Counted from the stretch's first letter, positions 1-8,876 are shown. The stretch is 64,000 nt of DNA from Streptomyces sp. LaPpAH-108 (GCF_000373625.1 NZ_KB891996.1:62001-126000), one strand, 5' to 3'. Made by a program: numbers and translations. The notes: generated by a model not told the origin, from the letters alone.

Positions 1-579
1 GCCCGGGGCCGCGTCGCCGGCCGCGACGCCCGTGGTGCGCAGCCCCTTGACGGTCTTGCCCGCGGGCGCGCCGCCCCGGTCGTCCAGCCAGTCGACCCGC
101 ACCCACAGCAGGGCGTCCAGGGCGCGTTCGCGCCGCCCGATCCAGGACGCCTTCAGCCGCAGCCCGAGCCCGGCCCCGGCGAGCAGCAGGCCCCCGGCCA
201 TGGGCACCGCGAAGGCGCTGCCGAGCGCGGCGGCGAAGGCCAGGAGCAGCCACCAGCGGTGTCCCCGGCGCCAGGTGCGCACGGACACCCGGCGGTCCTG
301 GAGCACATCGTGCCGTCCCGCCCGGGCCGCACCGCGCGCGAGAGCCACGTACCGCTTCCGGCGCACGAGCGCCACCACGGCGGCGGCCCCGGCGAACAGC
401 ACGACTCCGGCCACGATGCCGGGCGTTCGGCCCGTCAGCCCTGACGGCACCGCGCCGATCCCGGCCGCGAGAACCCCGAGCCAGGTCAGCGGGGCGGCCC
501 CGGCCCGTACGACGACGGCCACCCGGGCCAGCCCGTGTCCGCCGCGTCCGCCGTTTCCGCCGCGTCCTTCACGCGCCAC
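1..579 (-). CDS. Membrane protein, 3' part missing (runs off left edge)
   Basis: The reverse strand reads openly from a GTG at 577-579 to the window edge, giving at least 193 residues. A GGGAGG ribosome-binding site lies just upstream of the GTG. A second in-frame GTG six codons earlier (595-597) is possible. The protein begins with a Gly/Arg-rich tail, then has hydrophobic helices at about residues 26-45 and 50-67, a basic Arg/Lys loop, and one or two more hydrophobic stretches at about 100-130, followed by a hydrophilic part. It is therefore an inner-membrane protein. I do not recognise the family. It is read away from the RpiR-type gene's 3' end, with about 110 bases between them. Confidence 0.6.
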   Translation of the reverse strand, partial: MAREGRGGNGGRGGHGLARVAVVVRAGAAPLTWLGVLAAGIGAVPSGLTGRTPGIVAGVVLFAGAAAVVALVRRKRYVALARGAARAGRHDVLQDRRVSVRTWRRGHRWWLLLAFAAALGSAFAVPMAGGLLLAGAGLGLRLKASWIGRRERALDALLWVRVDWLDDRGGAPAGKTVKGLRTTGVAAGDAAPG

Positions 580-692
580 GTCACCCTCCCGTGTCACGAG
601 TGCGTCGATCACCCGGTCCGCGCCGGGGATCACCTGTGTCAGCGCGGCACGCTAGCGCCGGAACCTGAGACGCGTCTTAAGAACGCGCCGGT

Positions 693-1553
693 TCATTCCA
701 CGAACAGCCCACGGGCCGCGGCCCGCGCGTCGAACTCCTCCAACCGGGCCTGCGCGTCCGGGAGTCCGTCGCACAGGGCCTCCAGGAGCACCCGGCCGAG
801 CATCATCGGCGCGCACGGGGTGTCGAAGGCGAGCCCGGTGCCGACGGCGGCGGGCAGCAGCAGGTCGGAGTGCTTGGCGACCGGCGCGAAGACGGAGTCC
901 GCGACGGTGACGACGGTCAGCCCCGCCTCCTTGGCGTGCGCGAGGGCGTCGAGCACCTCACGCGGATGCCGGGGCAGCGCGAAGCAGAGCAGCGCGGAGG
1001 CACCGGCCCGTACGGCGGCGTCGATGCGGTCCTGCACCATGGAGCCGCCCTCGTCGAGCAGCCGTACGTCCGGGTGGACCTTGGCGGCGAAGTAGGCGAA
1101 GCCGAAGGCCTGCGGGGCCGCCGCGCGCAGCCCGAGCACCGGCAGCGGCCGGGAGGCGGCCAGCAGCAGGCCCGCCCGCTGGACCGGGGCCGGGTCGGCG
1201 AGCAGGTCGGCCAGGTGCCGCAGGTTCTCGATCTCGGCCTCGACGGCCTGCTGGTACTCGTTGAACGAGCCCTGTTCGGCGGCCGGTTCGACCGGAACGA
1301 CCTCGCGCAGATGGCGGCGCAGCGCCGGGTAGCCGTCGAAGCCGAGCGCGACCGCGAACCGGGTGACCGACGGCTGACTCACCCCGGCCAGGTCCGCCAG
1401 CTCCACGCTGGACAGGAACGGCACATCGGCGGCCCGCCGCACCATGCTGTGCGCGATGCGCCGCTGGGTCGGTGTGAGCCGGTGCCCCTCGAAGAGCGCC
1501 TGCAACCGTTTCGCAGGACTGTCGCCCACACTCATCCCTCTCACCGGCCCCAC
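693..1553 (-). CDS. MurR/RpiR-family transcriptional regulator (HTH plus SIS domain)
   Basis: The N-terminal 80 residues form an RpiR-type helix-turn-helix, with the typical block ELADLAGVSQPSVTRFAVAL followed by GFDGYPALRRHLRE. The C-terminal half (about residues 115-260) is a sugar-isomerase (SIS) fold of the kind that binds phosphosugars, so it is probably a repressor of sugar or amino-sugar metabolism. The effector is unknown. I use the GTG at 1553 because a GGAG lies 10 bases upstream. An ATG at 1535 is the alternative, but its purine run GAGAGGG abuts the codon. An imperfect palindrome at 1577-1594, just upstream, suggests autoregulation. No sugar gene adjoins it here. Confidence 0.88.
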   Translation of the reverse strand: MGPVRGMSVGDSPAKRLQALFEGHRLTPTQRRIAHSMVRRAADVPFLSSVELADLAGVSQPSVTRFAVALGFDGYPALRRHLREVVPVEPAAEQGSFNEYQQAVEAEIENLRHLADLLADPAPVQRAGLLLAASRPLPVLGLRAAAPQAFGFAYFAAKVHPDVRLLDEGGSMVQDRIDAAVRAGASALLCFALPRHPREVLDALAHAKEAGLTVVTVADSVFAPVAKHSDLLLPAAVGTGLAFDTPCAPMMLGRVLLEALCDGLPDAQARLEEFDARAAARGLFVE

Positions 1554-1576
1554 CCGCTATTCACTCCAAACGCTCC

Positions 1577-1594
1577 CTGCATACCGTTATACAG
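1577..1594. promoter_or_regulatory. Imperfect palindrome upstream of the RpiR-type gene
   Basis: CTGCATACCGTTATACAG is an 18-base near-palindrome in which 14 of 18 positions are symmetrical. It lies 23 bases upstream of the GTG start, and on the reverse strand it includes TATAAC, a possible -10 element. RpiR-family proteins usually bind such AT-richer palindromes in their own promoters, so autoregulation is a reasonable inference. Confidence 0.35.
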
Positions 1595-1964
1595 GGGTGG
1601 CGTCCGCGATGCCCGGGGTATGGCGGACGAGGGCGGAGAAAGGGAAGGCGAGCAGCGCGCGAGGGCGCGGAAGGCGGCTTGCGCGGGGACCGCCGCACCC
1701 CCGTCACCGGGGGGCGGGACGACGGCGGTCCCCGCGAGGGACGCGCGCCGGGTCAGGCCTGGCGGGCGCGTCCTTGGCGTCCATGGAGGTCCGGGAGCCG
1801 CTCCGGAGGTTCCTGGGACGCCGTACGGCACCGGCCGGGGCGGGGAGCCGCTCCCGCCCTGCCGGTACCCCTTACTGTGGCGGACCCGTGTTAAGCACGT
1901 GCTGCGCGCACGTGACACCCAGATGCCACGTGCGCCACGGATCATGGAGATCGGGGCGAATGCC
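1595..1964. other. Intergenic region between the RpiR-type gene and cbs
   Basis: I see no credible gene in this stretch. It holds a perfect 9-bp inverted repeat, GCGCACGTG at 1906-1914 and CACGTGCGC at 1927-1935, about 30 bases beyond the cbs stop codon on the cbs strand. That position suits a transcription-end hairpin. The palindrome AGCACGTGCT at 1895-1904 lies beside it. The rest is GC-rich without recognisable motifs. Confidence 0.5.
1906..1935 (-). terminator. Hairpin downstream of cbs
   Basis: Two perfect 9-base arms (1906-1914 and 1927-1935) flank a 12-base loop, 30 bases past the cbs stop. There is no U-tract, which is common for Streptomyces terminators. Confidence 0.45.
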
Positions 1965-3356
1965 CTACCGCTTGCCGCCCTTGGCCAGGAAGGACAGCAG
2001 GTCCTGGCGGCTGACCACACCGGTCGGCTTGCCCTCGACCAGCACGATCGCGGCGTCCGCCGAGCCGAGCACCTGCATCAGGTCCGCGACCGGCTCACCG
2101 GAGCCGACCTGCGGCAGCGGGGCCGACATGTGCTTCTCCAGCGGGTCCGAGAGCGAGGCCCGCTGCGAGAACAGCGCGTCCAGCAGCTCGCGCTCCACGA
2201 CCGAGCCGACGACCTCGGCGGCCATCACGTCGGGGTGACCGGCACCCGGCTTGACGACCGGCATCTGGGAGACGCCGTACTCGCGCAGCACCTCGATGGC
2301 CTGGCCCACGGTCTCCTCGGGGTGCATGTGCACCAGGGAGGGGATGGAGCCGTGCTCCTTGTCGCTGAGCACGTCGGCGACGCGGGCGCTGGGGCCCTCG
2401 TCCTCCAGGAAGCCGTAGTCGGCCATCCACTCGTCGTTGAAGATCTTCGAAAGGTAGCCGCGACCGCTGTCCGGGAGCAGGACGACGACCACGTCGTCCG
2501 GGCCCAGCCGCTCGGCCACGCGCAGCGCGGCGACGACCGCCATGCCGCAGGAGCCGCCGACGAGCAGGCCCTCCTCCTTGGCGAGGCGGCGGGTCATCTG
2601 GAAGGCGTCCTTGTCGGACACCGGCACGATCTCGTCGGCCACGGTGCGGTCGTAGGCGGTGGGCCAGAAGTCCTCGCCGACGCCCTCGATCAGATACGGG
2701 CGCCCGGAGCCGCCGGAGTAGACCGAGCCCTCCGGGTCGGCGCCGATGACCTTGACCTTGCCGTCGCTGGCGTCCTTCAGATAGCGGCCGGTGCCGGAGA
2801 TGGTGCCGCCGGTGCCGACGCCCGCCACGAAGTGCGTGATCTTCCCCTCGGTCTGCTCCCACAGCTCGGGGCCGGTCGAGTGATAGTGGGAGAGCGGGTT
2901 GTTGGGGTTGGAGTACTGGTCCGGCTTCCAGGCGCCCGGCGTCTCACGCACCAGCCGGTCGGAGACGTTGTAGTAGGAGTCCGGGTGCTCCGGGTCCACG
3001 GCGGTCGGGCAGACCACGACCTCGGCGCCGTACGCGCGCAGCACGTTGATCTTGTCCATGCTGACCTTGTCGGGGCACACGAAGATGCACTTGTAGCCCT
3101 TCTGCTGGGCCACGATGGCCAGGCCGACGCCCGTGTTGCCGCTGGTCGGCTCGACGATCGTGCCGCCCGGCTTCAGCTCGCCGCTCGCTTCCGCCGCCTC
3201 GATCATGCGCAGGGCGATGCGGTCCTTCACGGAACCGCCGGGGTTGAAGTACTCCACCTTGGCCAGGACGGTGGCCTGGATGCCCTCGGTCACGTTGTTG
3301 AGCTTCACCAGCGGGGTGTTGCCGACGAGGCTGATCATCGAGTCGTGGAATTGCAC
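1965..3356 (-). CDS. cbs: Cystathionine beta-synthase (PLP domain plus C-terminal CBS pair)
   Basis: The predicted 463-residue protein condenses serine with homocysteine to cystathionine, the first step of reverse transsulfuration. Residues 1-320 are a fold-type II PLP enzyme: the Schiff-base lysine is K44 in PGGSVKDR, the cofactor phosphate loop TSGNTG is near 71-76, and a second Gly-rich loop GVGTGGTISGTGR follows. Residues about 330-463 form a tandem CBS-domain module that may sense adenosyl ligands. Length and domain order match full-length Cbs rather than the shorter O-acetylserine sulfhydrylases, which lack the CBS pair. The ATG start MQFHDSMISL is the usual one. It is divergent from the SGNH hydrolase gene, with 161 bases between the starts. 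Confidence 0.95.
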   Translation of the reverse strand: MQFHDSMISLVGNTPLVKLNNVTEGIQATVLAKVEYFNPGGSVKDRIALRMIEAAEASGELKPGGTIVEPTSGNTGVGLAIVAQQKGYKCIFVCPDKVSMDKINVLRAYGAEVVVCPTAVDPEHPDSYYNVSDRLVRETPGAWKPDQYSNPNNPLSHYHSTGPELWEQTEGKITHFVAGVGTGGTISGTGRYLKDASDGKVKVIGADPEGSVYSGGSGRPYLIEGVGEDFWPTAYDRTVADEIVPVSDKDAFQMTRRLAKEEGLLVGGSCGMAVVAALRVAERLGPDDVVVVLLPDSGRGYLSKIFNDEWMADYGFLEDEGPSARVADVLSDKEHGSIPSLVHMHPEETVGQAIEVLREYGVSQMPVVKPGAGHPDVMAAEVVGSVVERELLDALFSQRASLSDPLEKHMSAPLPQVGSGEPVADLMQVLGSADAAIVLVEGKPTGVVSRQDLLSFLAKGGKR

Positions 3357-3517
3357 CGTTGTCTCCGGTTGCTTGCAAAAACAGTGGTCGTAGTTGTTTC
3401 CGCCAGCCTACGGCCCCCGGGTGACGCCGGACGGACCTTCACTCCCTGTGGAGATTGGCGCACGTGCCGTACGGGGCAAGGAGTGGGTGTACGGCTAGGA
3501 GGAGGTGGCGGCGTCGC

Positions 3518-4540
3518 ATGGCGAACCTGTCGAGGGCGAGAGTGGCCCGGCGCATCGCGGCCGGGGCGGCGTACGGCGGCGGCGGTGCCGGGCTGATCGG
3601 GGTGGCCGCGGTCGGCCTGGTGCTGGCCGAGATGCGGCTGGCCCGGCGCCAGGTGAGCAACGGGGCGACCGGCGGCCGGGTGCCACAGGCCGACGGGGTG
3701 TACGGCGCCGGGTTCGAGGAACCCGGTGAGCCGCCGCTGCGGCTGACCCTGCTCGGCGACTCCACGGCGGCCGGACAGGGCGTGCACCGGGCGGGGCAGA
3801 CCCCGGGCGCGCTGCTGGCCTCGGGGCTCGCGGCGGTCGCGGAGCGGCCGGTGGTGCTGAAGAACGTGGCGCTGCCCGGCGCCCAGTCCGACGACCTGGA
3901 GCGCCAGGTGTCCCTGGTCCTCGCCTCCCCGCTGCCGGTGCCGGACGTCTGCGTGATCATGGTCGGCGCGAACGACGTGACCCACCGGATGCCCCCGACC
4001 CGCTCGGTGCGCCATCTGTCGGCGGCGGTACGGCGGCTGCGCACGGCCGGTGCCGAGGTGGTGGTCGGCACCTGTCCCGACCTCGGCACCATCGAGCCGG
4101 TGCAGCAGCCGCTGCGCTGGCTGGCCCGGCGGGCCTCGCGGCAGCTCGCGGCGGCGCAGACCATCGGGGTCGTGGAACAGGGCGGGCGCACGGTCTCGCT
4201 CGGCGATCTGCTGGGCCCGGAGTTCGCGGCGAACCCCCGCGAGCTGTTCGGCCCGGACAGCTACCACCCCTCGGCGGAGGGGTACGCGACGGCGGCCATG
4301 GCGGTGCTGCCGACGGTGTGCGCGGCGCTCGGCCTGTGGCCCGCCGAGGAGGAGGGGCCGGACGTGGCGCGGCGCGAGGGCTTCCTGCCGGTGGCACGGG
4401 CGGCGGCCGAGGCCGCGGCGGAGGCGGGCACGGAGGTCACGGCCGCGATGCCGTCAGGTCCGCGCGGACCGTGGGCCCTGCTGAAGCGGCGGCGCAGGCG
4501 GGGGGTGCCGGAGACGGAACCGGCGACGCCGTCGTCGTAG
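3518..4540 (+). CDS. SGNH/GDSL-family hydrolase, membrane-anchored or exported
   Basis: The 340-residue protein shows the SGNH esterase blocks in order: GDSTAAGQGV (nucleophile Ser, block I), the oxyanion Gly region, VGANDVTH (block III GxND) and DSYHPSAEGY (block V, catalytic Asp and His). An N-terminal hydrophobic helix at about residues 15-35 follows basic residues, so the enzyme is probably anchored in or exported across the membrane. The Ala-rich basic C-terminal tail (about 300-340) is not part of the fold. The start at ATG 3518 has an AGGAGGAGG ribosome-binding site about 11 bases upstream. The substrate (lipid, acyl-glycan or ester) cannot be read from sequence. Confidence 0.87.
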   Translation: MANLSRARVARRIAAGAAYGGGGAGLIGVAAVGLVLAEMRLARRQVSNGATGGRVPQADGVYGAGFEEPGEPPLRLTLLGDSTAAGQGVHRAGQTPGALLASGLAAVAERPVVLKNVALPGAQSDDLERQVSLVLASPLPVPDVCVIMVGANDVTHRMPPTRSVRHLSAAVRRLRTAGAEVVVGTCPDLGTIEPVQQPLRWLARRASRQLAAAQTIGVVEQGGRTVSLGDLLGPEFAANPRELFGPDSYHPSAEGYATAAMAVLPTVCAALGLWPAEEEGPDVARREGFLPVARAAAEAAAEAGTEVTAAMPSGPRGPWALLKRRRRRGVPETEPATPSS

Positions 4541-4704
4541 CCGGGCGGGCGGCGCGAACGACTGGCGAGCCGAGTAAAGGCAGCCAAGCAAGCGCTTAGA
4601 CAATTGCGGCCAGTGTCACACCCGCACCCGGGTGACCCAGGCCATACGTACGGGTAACTTCCGAGTGGGCCTTGCCCTTTCTTCCCTACGCCACTGGAGC
4701 CGTG

Positions 4705-5925
4705 ATGCCCGAAGCCGTCATCGTGTCGACCGCCCGCTCCCCCATCGGCCGCGCCTTCAAGGGCTCCCTGAAGGACCTGCGCCCGGACGACCTGACCGCC
4801 ACGATCATCCAGGCGGCGCTCGCCAAGGTCCCCGAGCTGGACCCCAAGGACATCGACGACCTGATGCTCGGCTGCGGCCTGCCCGGCGGCGAGCAGGGCA
4901 ACAACCTGGGCCGGATCGTGGCCGTGCAGATGGGCATGGACCACCTGCCGGGCTGCACGATCACCCGTTACTGCTCCTCCTCGCTCCAGACCTCCCGCAT
5001 GGCGCTGCACGCCATCAAGGCCGGCGAGGGCGACGTCTTCATCTCGGCCGGTGTCGAGATGGTCTCCCGCTTCGCCAAGGGCAACTCCGACAGCCTGCCC
5101 GACACGCACAACCCGTTCTTCGCCGAGGCCGAGGCCCGTACCGCCGAGGTCGCGCAGCAGGAGGGCACGACCTGGCACGACCCGCGCGAGGACGGCCTGG
5201 TCCCCGACGCGTACATCGCGATGGGCCAGACCGCCGAGAACCTGGCCCGGCTCAAGGGCGTCACCCGGCGCGAGATGGACGAGTTCGGCGTCCGCTCGCA
5301 GAACCTCGCCGAGGAGGCCATCAAGAACGGCTTCTGGGAGCGCGAGATCACCCCGGTCACGCTGCCCGACGGCACCGTGGTCGCCAAGGACGACGGCCCG
5401 CGCGCGGGGGTCACCCTGGAGGGCGTCGAGGGCCTGAAGCCGGTGTTCCGCCCCGACGGCCTGGTCACCGCGGCCAACTGCTGCCCGCTGAACGACGGCG
5501 CCGCCGCCCTGGTCATCATGAGCGACACCAAGGCCCGCGAGCTGGGTCTGACCCCGCTCGCCCGGATCGTCTCCACCGGAGTCTCCGGCCTCTCCCCCGA
5601 GATCATGGGCCTCGGCCCGGTCGAGGCGAGCAAGCAGGCGCTGCGCCGCGCCGGGCTCTCCGTCGGCGACATCGACCTGGTCGAGATCAACGAGGCGTTC
5701 GCCGCCCAGGTGATCCCCTCCTACCAGGAGCTGGGCATCGACCTGGACCGGCTGAACGTCAACGGCGGCGCCATCGCGGTCGGCCACCCCTTCGGCATGA
5801 CCGGCGCCCGCATCACCGGCACGCTGATCAACTCCCTCCAGTTCCACGACAAGCAGTTCGGTCTGGAGACCATGTGCGTCGGCGGCGGCCAGGGCATGGC
5901 GATGGTCGTCGAGCGCCTGAGCTGA
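4705..5925 (+). CDS. Acetyl-CoA C-acyltransferase (thiolase)
   Basis: The 406-residue thiolase-fold enzyme catalyses reversible Claisen condensation or thiolysis of acyl-CoA. The catalytic set is complete: nucleophilic C90 in CSSSLQTSRM, H361 in GHPFGMTGAR, and the general-base C391 in MCVGGGQGMA. The NEAFAAQ motif also present is typical of the family. It could act in fatty-acid beta-oxidation or acetoacetyl-CoA formation; sequence alone does not separate these. The ATG at 4705 is chosen because the protein then begins MPEAVIVSTARSPIG, the standard thiolase N-terminus. It is monocistronic, with two strong hairpins downstream. Confidence 0.95.
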   Translation: MPEAVIVSTARSPIGRAFKGSLKDLRPDDLTATIIQAALAKVPELDPKDIDDLMLGCGLPGGEQGNNLGRIVAVQMGMDHLPGCTITRYCSSSLQTSRMALHAIKAGEGDVFISAGVEMVSRFAKGNSDSLPDTHNPFFAEAEARTAEVAQQEGTTWHDPREDGLVPDAYIAMGQTAENLARLKGVTRREMDEFGVRSQNLAEEAIKNGFWEREITPVTLPDGTVVAKDDGPRAGVTLEGVEGLKPVFRPDGLVTAANCCPLNDGAAALVIMSDTKARELGLTPLARIVSTGVSGLSPEIMGLGPVEASKQALRRAGLSVGDIDLVEINEAFAAQVIPSYQELGIDLDRLNVNGGAIAVGHPFGMTGARITGTLINSLQFHDKQFGLETMCVGGGQGMAMVVERLS

Positions 5926-5950
5926 CCGCGCCCGGCCCGACGAGCTGATC

Positions 5951-5982
5951 GACCCTCGGTGACCGCTCGGGCACCGAGGGTC
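5951..5982 (+). terminator. First terminator hairpin after the thiolase gene
   Basis: A perfect 11-bp inverted repeat, GACCCTCGGTG at 5951-5961 and CACCGAGGGTC at 5972-5982, with a 10-base loop starts 25 bases beyond the stop codon. Confidence 0.75.
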
Positions 5983-5984
5983 CG

Positions 5985-6028
5985 AAAAGGCCCGGAACCC
6001 GGGAAACCCCCTGGGCGCTGGGCCTTTT
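5985..6028 (+). terminator. Second, U-tailed terminator after the thiolase gene
   Basis: AAAAGGCCC (5985-5993) pairs with GGGCCTTTTT (6019-6028), with further internal pairing in the loop. The run of five T residues makes it a classical intrinsic terminator, and its mirror-image A-run makes it bidirectional. Confidence 0.8.
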
Positions 6029-6231
6029 TGTGATCCAATCTCCCTCAGGGTGTGACCTATCTCGCTCGATGGGGGATCGACGCAGGTCAGTGCCGTGGGC
6101 CGGGAGGCGCCGCGCGCCGCCGAGGCAGAAGTTCCGTCCGTTTCGTGACGTTACGCACTGACAGCCGGTCAGTCCGCCCTTCAAGCTGTTGTAGGAAGTC
6201 GGGGGTCGACTTTGAACCTGGGAGTACGTCA
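6029..6231. other. Leader/promoter region of the 6232 gene
   Basis: No coding sequence is supported here. A 6-bp inverted repeat ACTGAC...GTCAGT occupies 6157-6173, about 60 bases before the next gene's start, and could be an operator or a short leader hairpin. The rest has no recognisable element. Confidence 0.4.
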
Positions 6232-7014
6232 GTGAGCGCCATGCCCATCGCCCTGCTGCTCACCACGGTCGCCACGGGCGCCGTGGGCGTCGCCGTCCTG
6301 TGCACCGTGCTGCGGCTGCGCCGCCAGCTCACCGAGCTGCAGGCCCAGCTCGCGGACGACCAGGCCGCCGCCCTGCGCACCCTGCTGCCCGCCGCCCGCA
6401 CCACCGCCGACGCCGAGGAGATACGCACGGCCGTGGCCGAGGCGCTGGCGGAGGAGCGGGAGCGCGAGCTGGCCGAGGCCCGCGCGTTCTGGGCCGCCCA
6501 GGAGGCGCGCGACTCCTCCGACGCCCCCTCGCTGCACGGCCTGGCCGACGTCGAGCCCTTCCTGCCCCGGCAGGCGGACTTCGCGGGCCTCGAGCCCGTG
6601 GCCGAGCCCGCCGTCGAGGCCGAGGAGCAGAGCGGGGAGTCCCCGGAGCTGGCCGCGGCCCGCCGCCGTCACCCCTCGCACCCCGACTTCGTCCCGGTGC
6701 AGCAGACCGCCGGACACGAGGACGAGCGCGCCGCCACCACCCTGGAGCAGCTGGCCACCCAGCAGGTCGCGCTCAGCGACGTACGCCCCGGCCCGCTCGG
6801 CACCCTCGACGTCTACGTCTTCGCCGACGGCACCACCCTGTGCATGACCCCGGGCCACCGCGAGACGGCGGAACGGCTCGCGACCGCGCTGCGCTCGGGC
6901 GAGTCGCCGTATCTGCTGGGCGGATCGGGCATCTCCGGCGCCTACACGCTGACCTTCGCCTGCGGCGACGAGACGGTGTACGTCCTCGCGGACCGCGTCA
7001 TCGCGTCCCTGTGA
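6232..7014 (+). CDS. Conserved hypothetical protein with N-terminal membrane anchor
   Basis: I do not recognise a named family. The GTG at 6232 has a GGGAG box 8 bases upstream. The 260-residue product starts with one transmembrane helix (about residues 4-23), continues with a charged, probably coiled-coil stretch (about 25-85, rich in Leu, Glu, Ala and Arg), then an acidic linker. It ends in a compact globular part (about 160-260) containing LDVYVFADGTTLCMTPGHRE and a later CGDETVYVLADR. A single-pass protein with a cytoplasmic domain is likely. It is convergent with the next small gene, leaving only 12 bases between stops. Confidence 0.8.
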   Translation: MSAMPIALLLTTVATGAVGVAVLCTVLRLRRQLTELQAQLADDQAAALRTLLPAARTTADAEEIRTAVAEALAEERERELAEARAFWAAQEARDSSDAPSLHGLADVEPFLPRQADFAGLEPVAEPAVEAEEQSGESPELAAARRRHPSHPDFVPVQQTAGHEDERAATTLEQLATQQVALSDVRPGPLGTLDVYVFADGTTLCMTPGHRETAERLATALRSGESPYLLGGSGISGAYTLTFACGDETVYVLADRVIASL

Positions 7015-7026
7015 GCGCCGGGGCCG

Positions 7027-7338
7027 TCACACCCCGGCCCGCTTGCGGGCCTCCTCCACCAGCTCGACCGCCTCGGCGACCTCCTCGTCGGTGCTCAGCA
7101 CCAGTGCGAGGTCGTGCCCGGCGACGGTGATCTGGTCGGCCGCCGCGAACATCCCGGCGTCCGGCATCTCGCGGGGCTCGGTCCCCGGCTCCTCCACCGC
7201 CTGCGTGCGCCGGGCCATCTCCCGGGCCAGCGCCAGGGCCTCGGCGGCGGCGCTGCGTTGCAACCGGCTCTGCGGGGCCGCGCGCAGCCGGTCGGCGAAG
7301 TGTTCCACTGCTTTGGTCAGGGGCGTCGTATCGAGCAC
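7027..7338 (-). CDS. Small conserved hypothetical protein (103 aa)
   Basis: The product is predicted to be all-helical and acidic (pattern AEALALAREMARRTQAVEEP, then STDEEVAEAVELVEEARKR), without transmembrane segments, signal peptide or cysteines. The start is GTG at 7338; the upstream sequence has no good ribosome-binding site. The codon bias fits a genuine Streptomyces gene. The function is unknown. Confidence 0.65.
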   Translation of the reverse strand: MLDTTPLTKAVEHFADRLRAAPQSRLQRSAAAEALALAREMARRTQAVEEPGTEPREMPDAGMFAAADQITVAGHDLALVLSTDEEVAEAVELVEEARKRAGV

Positions 7339-7436
7339 CGCCCGAGCGTAACGCGGGCACTGTTGCCAAGCGGGCCGTGCTCGGGCACGGTGACGGTGAG
7401 GACCGGCCTGTATCCCCTTTGCGTTCGGAGGCGCCG

Positions 7437-7667
7437 ATGTCCCAAGTCTTCTCCGAAGAGACCCATCGCAACATGCTTGCCCGCATCCCCCACTGCACCG
7501 GCCGCGCCGTCTCCGACTGGCTGCGCGCGGTGGAGGAGGGGCCCGCCCTCGCCCGCTTCGAGGAGAAGGTCAGCTGGCTGCGGCACGAGCACAATCTGGC
7601 CTACGGCCATGCCAAGGCGATCATCCATGAGTACGACTTGAGGAGGGCGGCGCGCAAGCTGCGCTAG
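7437..7667 (+). CDS. DUF4287-type small protein (76 aa)
   Basis: The 76-residue protein has the pattern of the DUF4287 family: an N-terminal helix pair, then W in AVSDWLRAV, and near the C-terminus the block WLRHEHNLAYGHAKAIIHEY, which is the family's most conserved part. It has no signal peptide and is presumably cytoplasmic. The function of the family is not established. The ATG at 7437 has GGAG 6 bases upstream. Confidence 0.85.
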   Translation: MSQVFSEETHRNMLARIPHCTGRAVSDWLRAVEEGPALARFEEKVSWLRHEHNLAYGHAKAIIHEYDLRRAARKLR

Positions 7668-7680
7668 CGCCCCCGGACAC

Positions 7681-7721
7681 ACGCGAAGGGCCCCCGGTAC
7701 CGAACCGGGGGCCCTTCGCGT
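7681..7721. terminator. Bidirectional terminator between convergent genes
   Basis: A perfect 18-bp stem (7681-7698 with 7704-7721) and a 5-base loop sit between the 3' ends of the DUF4287 gene and the Bax-inhibitor-like gene. This is one of the strongest hairpins in the window. Confidence 0.9.
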
Positions 7722-7738
7722 GCGCTGCGGGAGGTCCG

Positions 7739-8599
7739 CTAGTCGTTGTTGCTGAAGATCGCGACCAGGCGGAGCATCTCGATGTAGATCCACACCAGGG
7801 TCATGGTGAGACCGAACGCGGCGAGCCAGGACTCGTCGCGCGGGGCGCCGTACGCGATGCCGTCCTGGATCTGCTTGAAGTCGAGCGTCAGGAAGAACGC
7901 GCCGAGCAGGATCGCGATGATGCCGACGATCGCGCCCAGCGGGCCCATGCTGCGCAGTCCGCCGTCCTCGGCGACGCCGAACGCGACCAGCAGCAGGTTG
8001 ACCGCCATGACGACCACGAAGGCGATCGCGATGGCCATGCCGATGCGGGCGTAGCGCGCGGTGACGCGGATCCAGCCGGCCTTGTAGACCAGCAGGGTGG
8101 CGCCGGTGACCGCCATGGTGCCCAGCACCGCCTGGAAGGGGGCGCCGCTCCAGCGGCTGTTGAACATCTCGCTGAACACGCCGAGGAAGACGCCCTCGAA
8201 GGCCGCGTAGGCCAGGATCAGCGCGGGGGACGGGGTGCGCTTGAAGCTCTGCACCATCGCCAGGACGAAGGCGATGATCGCGGCCCCGATCGCCAGGCCG
8301 TAGCTGGTCGTGGAGACCGGCAGCAGCGTCCAGGCGAGGACGGCGCCGACGACGACCGTGCCGAGCGTGAAGGCCGAGCGGGTGACGACGTCGTCCATCG
8401 TCATCCGGCCGGCGGCGGGCGGGGCCTGCGGCGGGGCGCCGTGCGCGAGGTCGGGCTGCGCGTACGGGTTCTGGGCGTACGGATTCTGCGCGTAGGGGCT
8501 GCCCTGTGCGTACCCGGCCTGCGGTGCGGTGTTGAAACCGGCGTAGCCGTTGTCGCGGCTGAACTCCCGTCGCGAGAAGACCGGGTTGCTGCTCCTCAT
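7739..8599 (-). CDS. Bax inhibitor-1/YccA-family membrane protein
   Basis: The 286-residue protein has a 75-residue cytoplasmic N-terminus rich in Gly, Tyr, Asn, Pro and Gln with AYAQNPYAQ repeats, then seven hydrophobic helices from about residue 85 to 280. The family hallmark is visible in the late loop, where FFLTLDFKQIQDGIAYG carries the Asp and Gln/Asp residues of the helix-6/7 region. BI-1 homologues are pH-sensitive calcium-leak channels or stress-response proteins; the role in Streptomyces is not settled. A strong GGAGGAG box lies 5 bases before ATG 8599. The repeated Tyr/Gln/Asn-rich N-terminus is typical of actinobacterial members. Confidence 0.92.
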   Translation of the reverse strand: MRSSNPVFSRREFSRDNGYAGFNTAPQAGYAQGSPYAQNPYAQNPYAQPDLAHGAPPQAPPAAGRMTMDDVVTRSAFTLGTVVVGAVLAWTLLPVSTTSYGLAIGAAIIAFVLAMVQSFKRTPSPALILAYAAFEGVFLGVFSEMFNSRWSGAPFQAVLGTMAVTGATLLVYKAGWIRVTARYARIGMAIAIAFVVVMAVNLLLVAFGVAEDGGLRSMGPLGAIVGIIAILLGAFFLTLDFKQIQDGIAYGAPRDESWLAAFGLTMTLVWIYIEMLRLVAIFSNND

Positions 8600-8806
8600 T
8601 TCACTCCTCCACGGCCACCCTGCGCGGCCTTGGGCTCAAGAGTAATGGATTGGCAAAGGAAGGACCGTAATCCTTGAGGAGGATCTTTCCCTCGCCATGC
8701 TGCCGAACACGTTATGCCGAACCGGTGTTCCCGGCCATGGAACAAGTAATGCCCGAGGGACGTACGGACCCCGTAAACGAAGGGTGTCCGGCGCCCGTAC
8801 GAAAGG

Positions 8807-8854
8807 GGCCGGCCGCCGGTCCGCGGGAGGCGCTCGCGGTACCGGCGGCCGGCC
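8807..8854 (-). terminator. Terminator after the exported protein gene
   Basis: A perfect 14-bp stem (8807-8820 with 8841-8854) encloses a second small stem, CCGCG/CGCGG. It lies 22 bases beyond the stop at 8877 and probably ends the peptide/protease transcript. Confidence 0.8.
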
Positions 8855-8876
8855 GGGCGGGACGGTCAGGGCGCGG

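Noticed and set aside
1895..1935. CACGTG palindromes as a developmental regulator box
   Set aside because: They fall after the cbs stop codon and form a simple hairpin, so a terminator explains them better.
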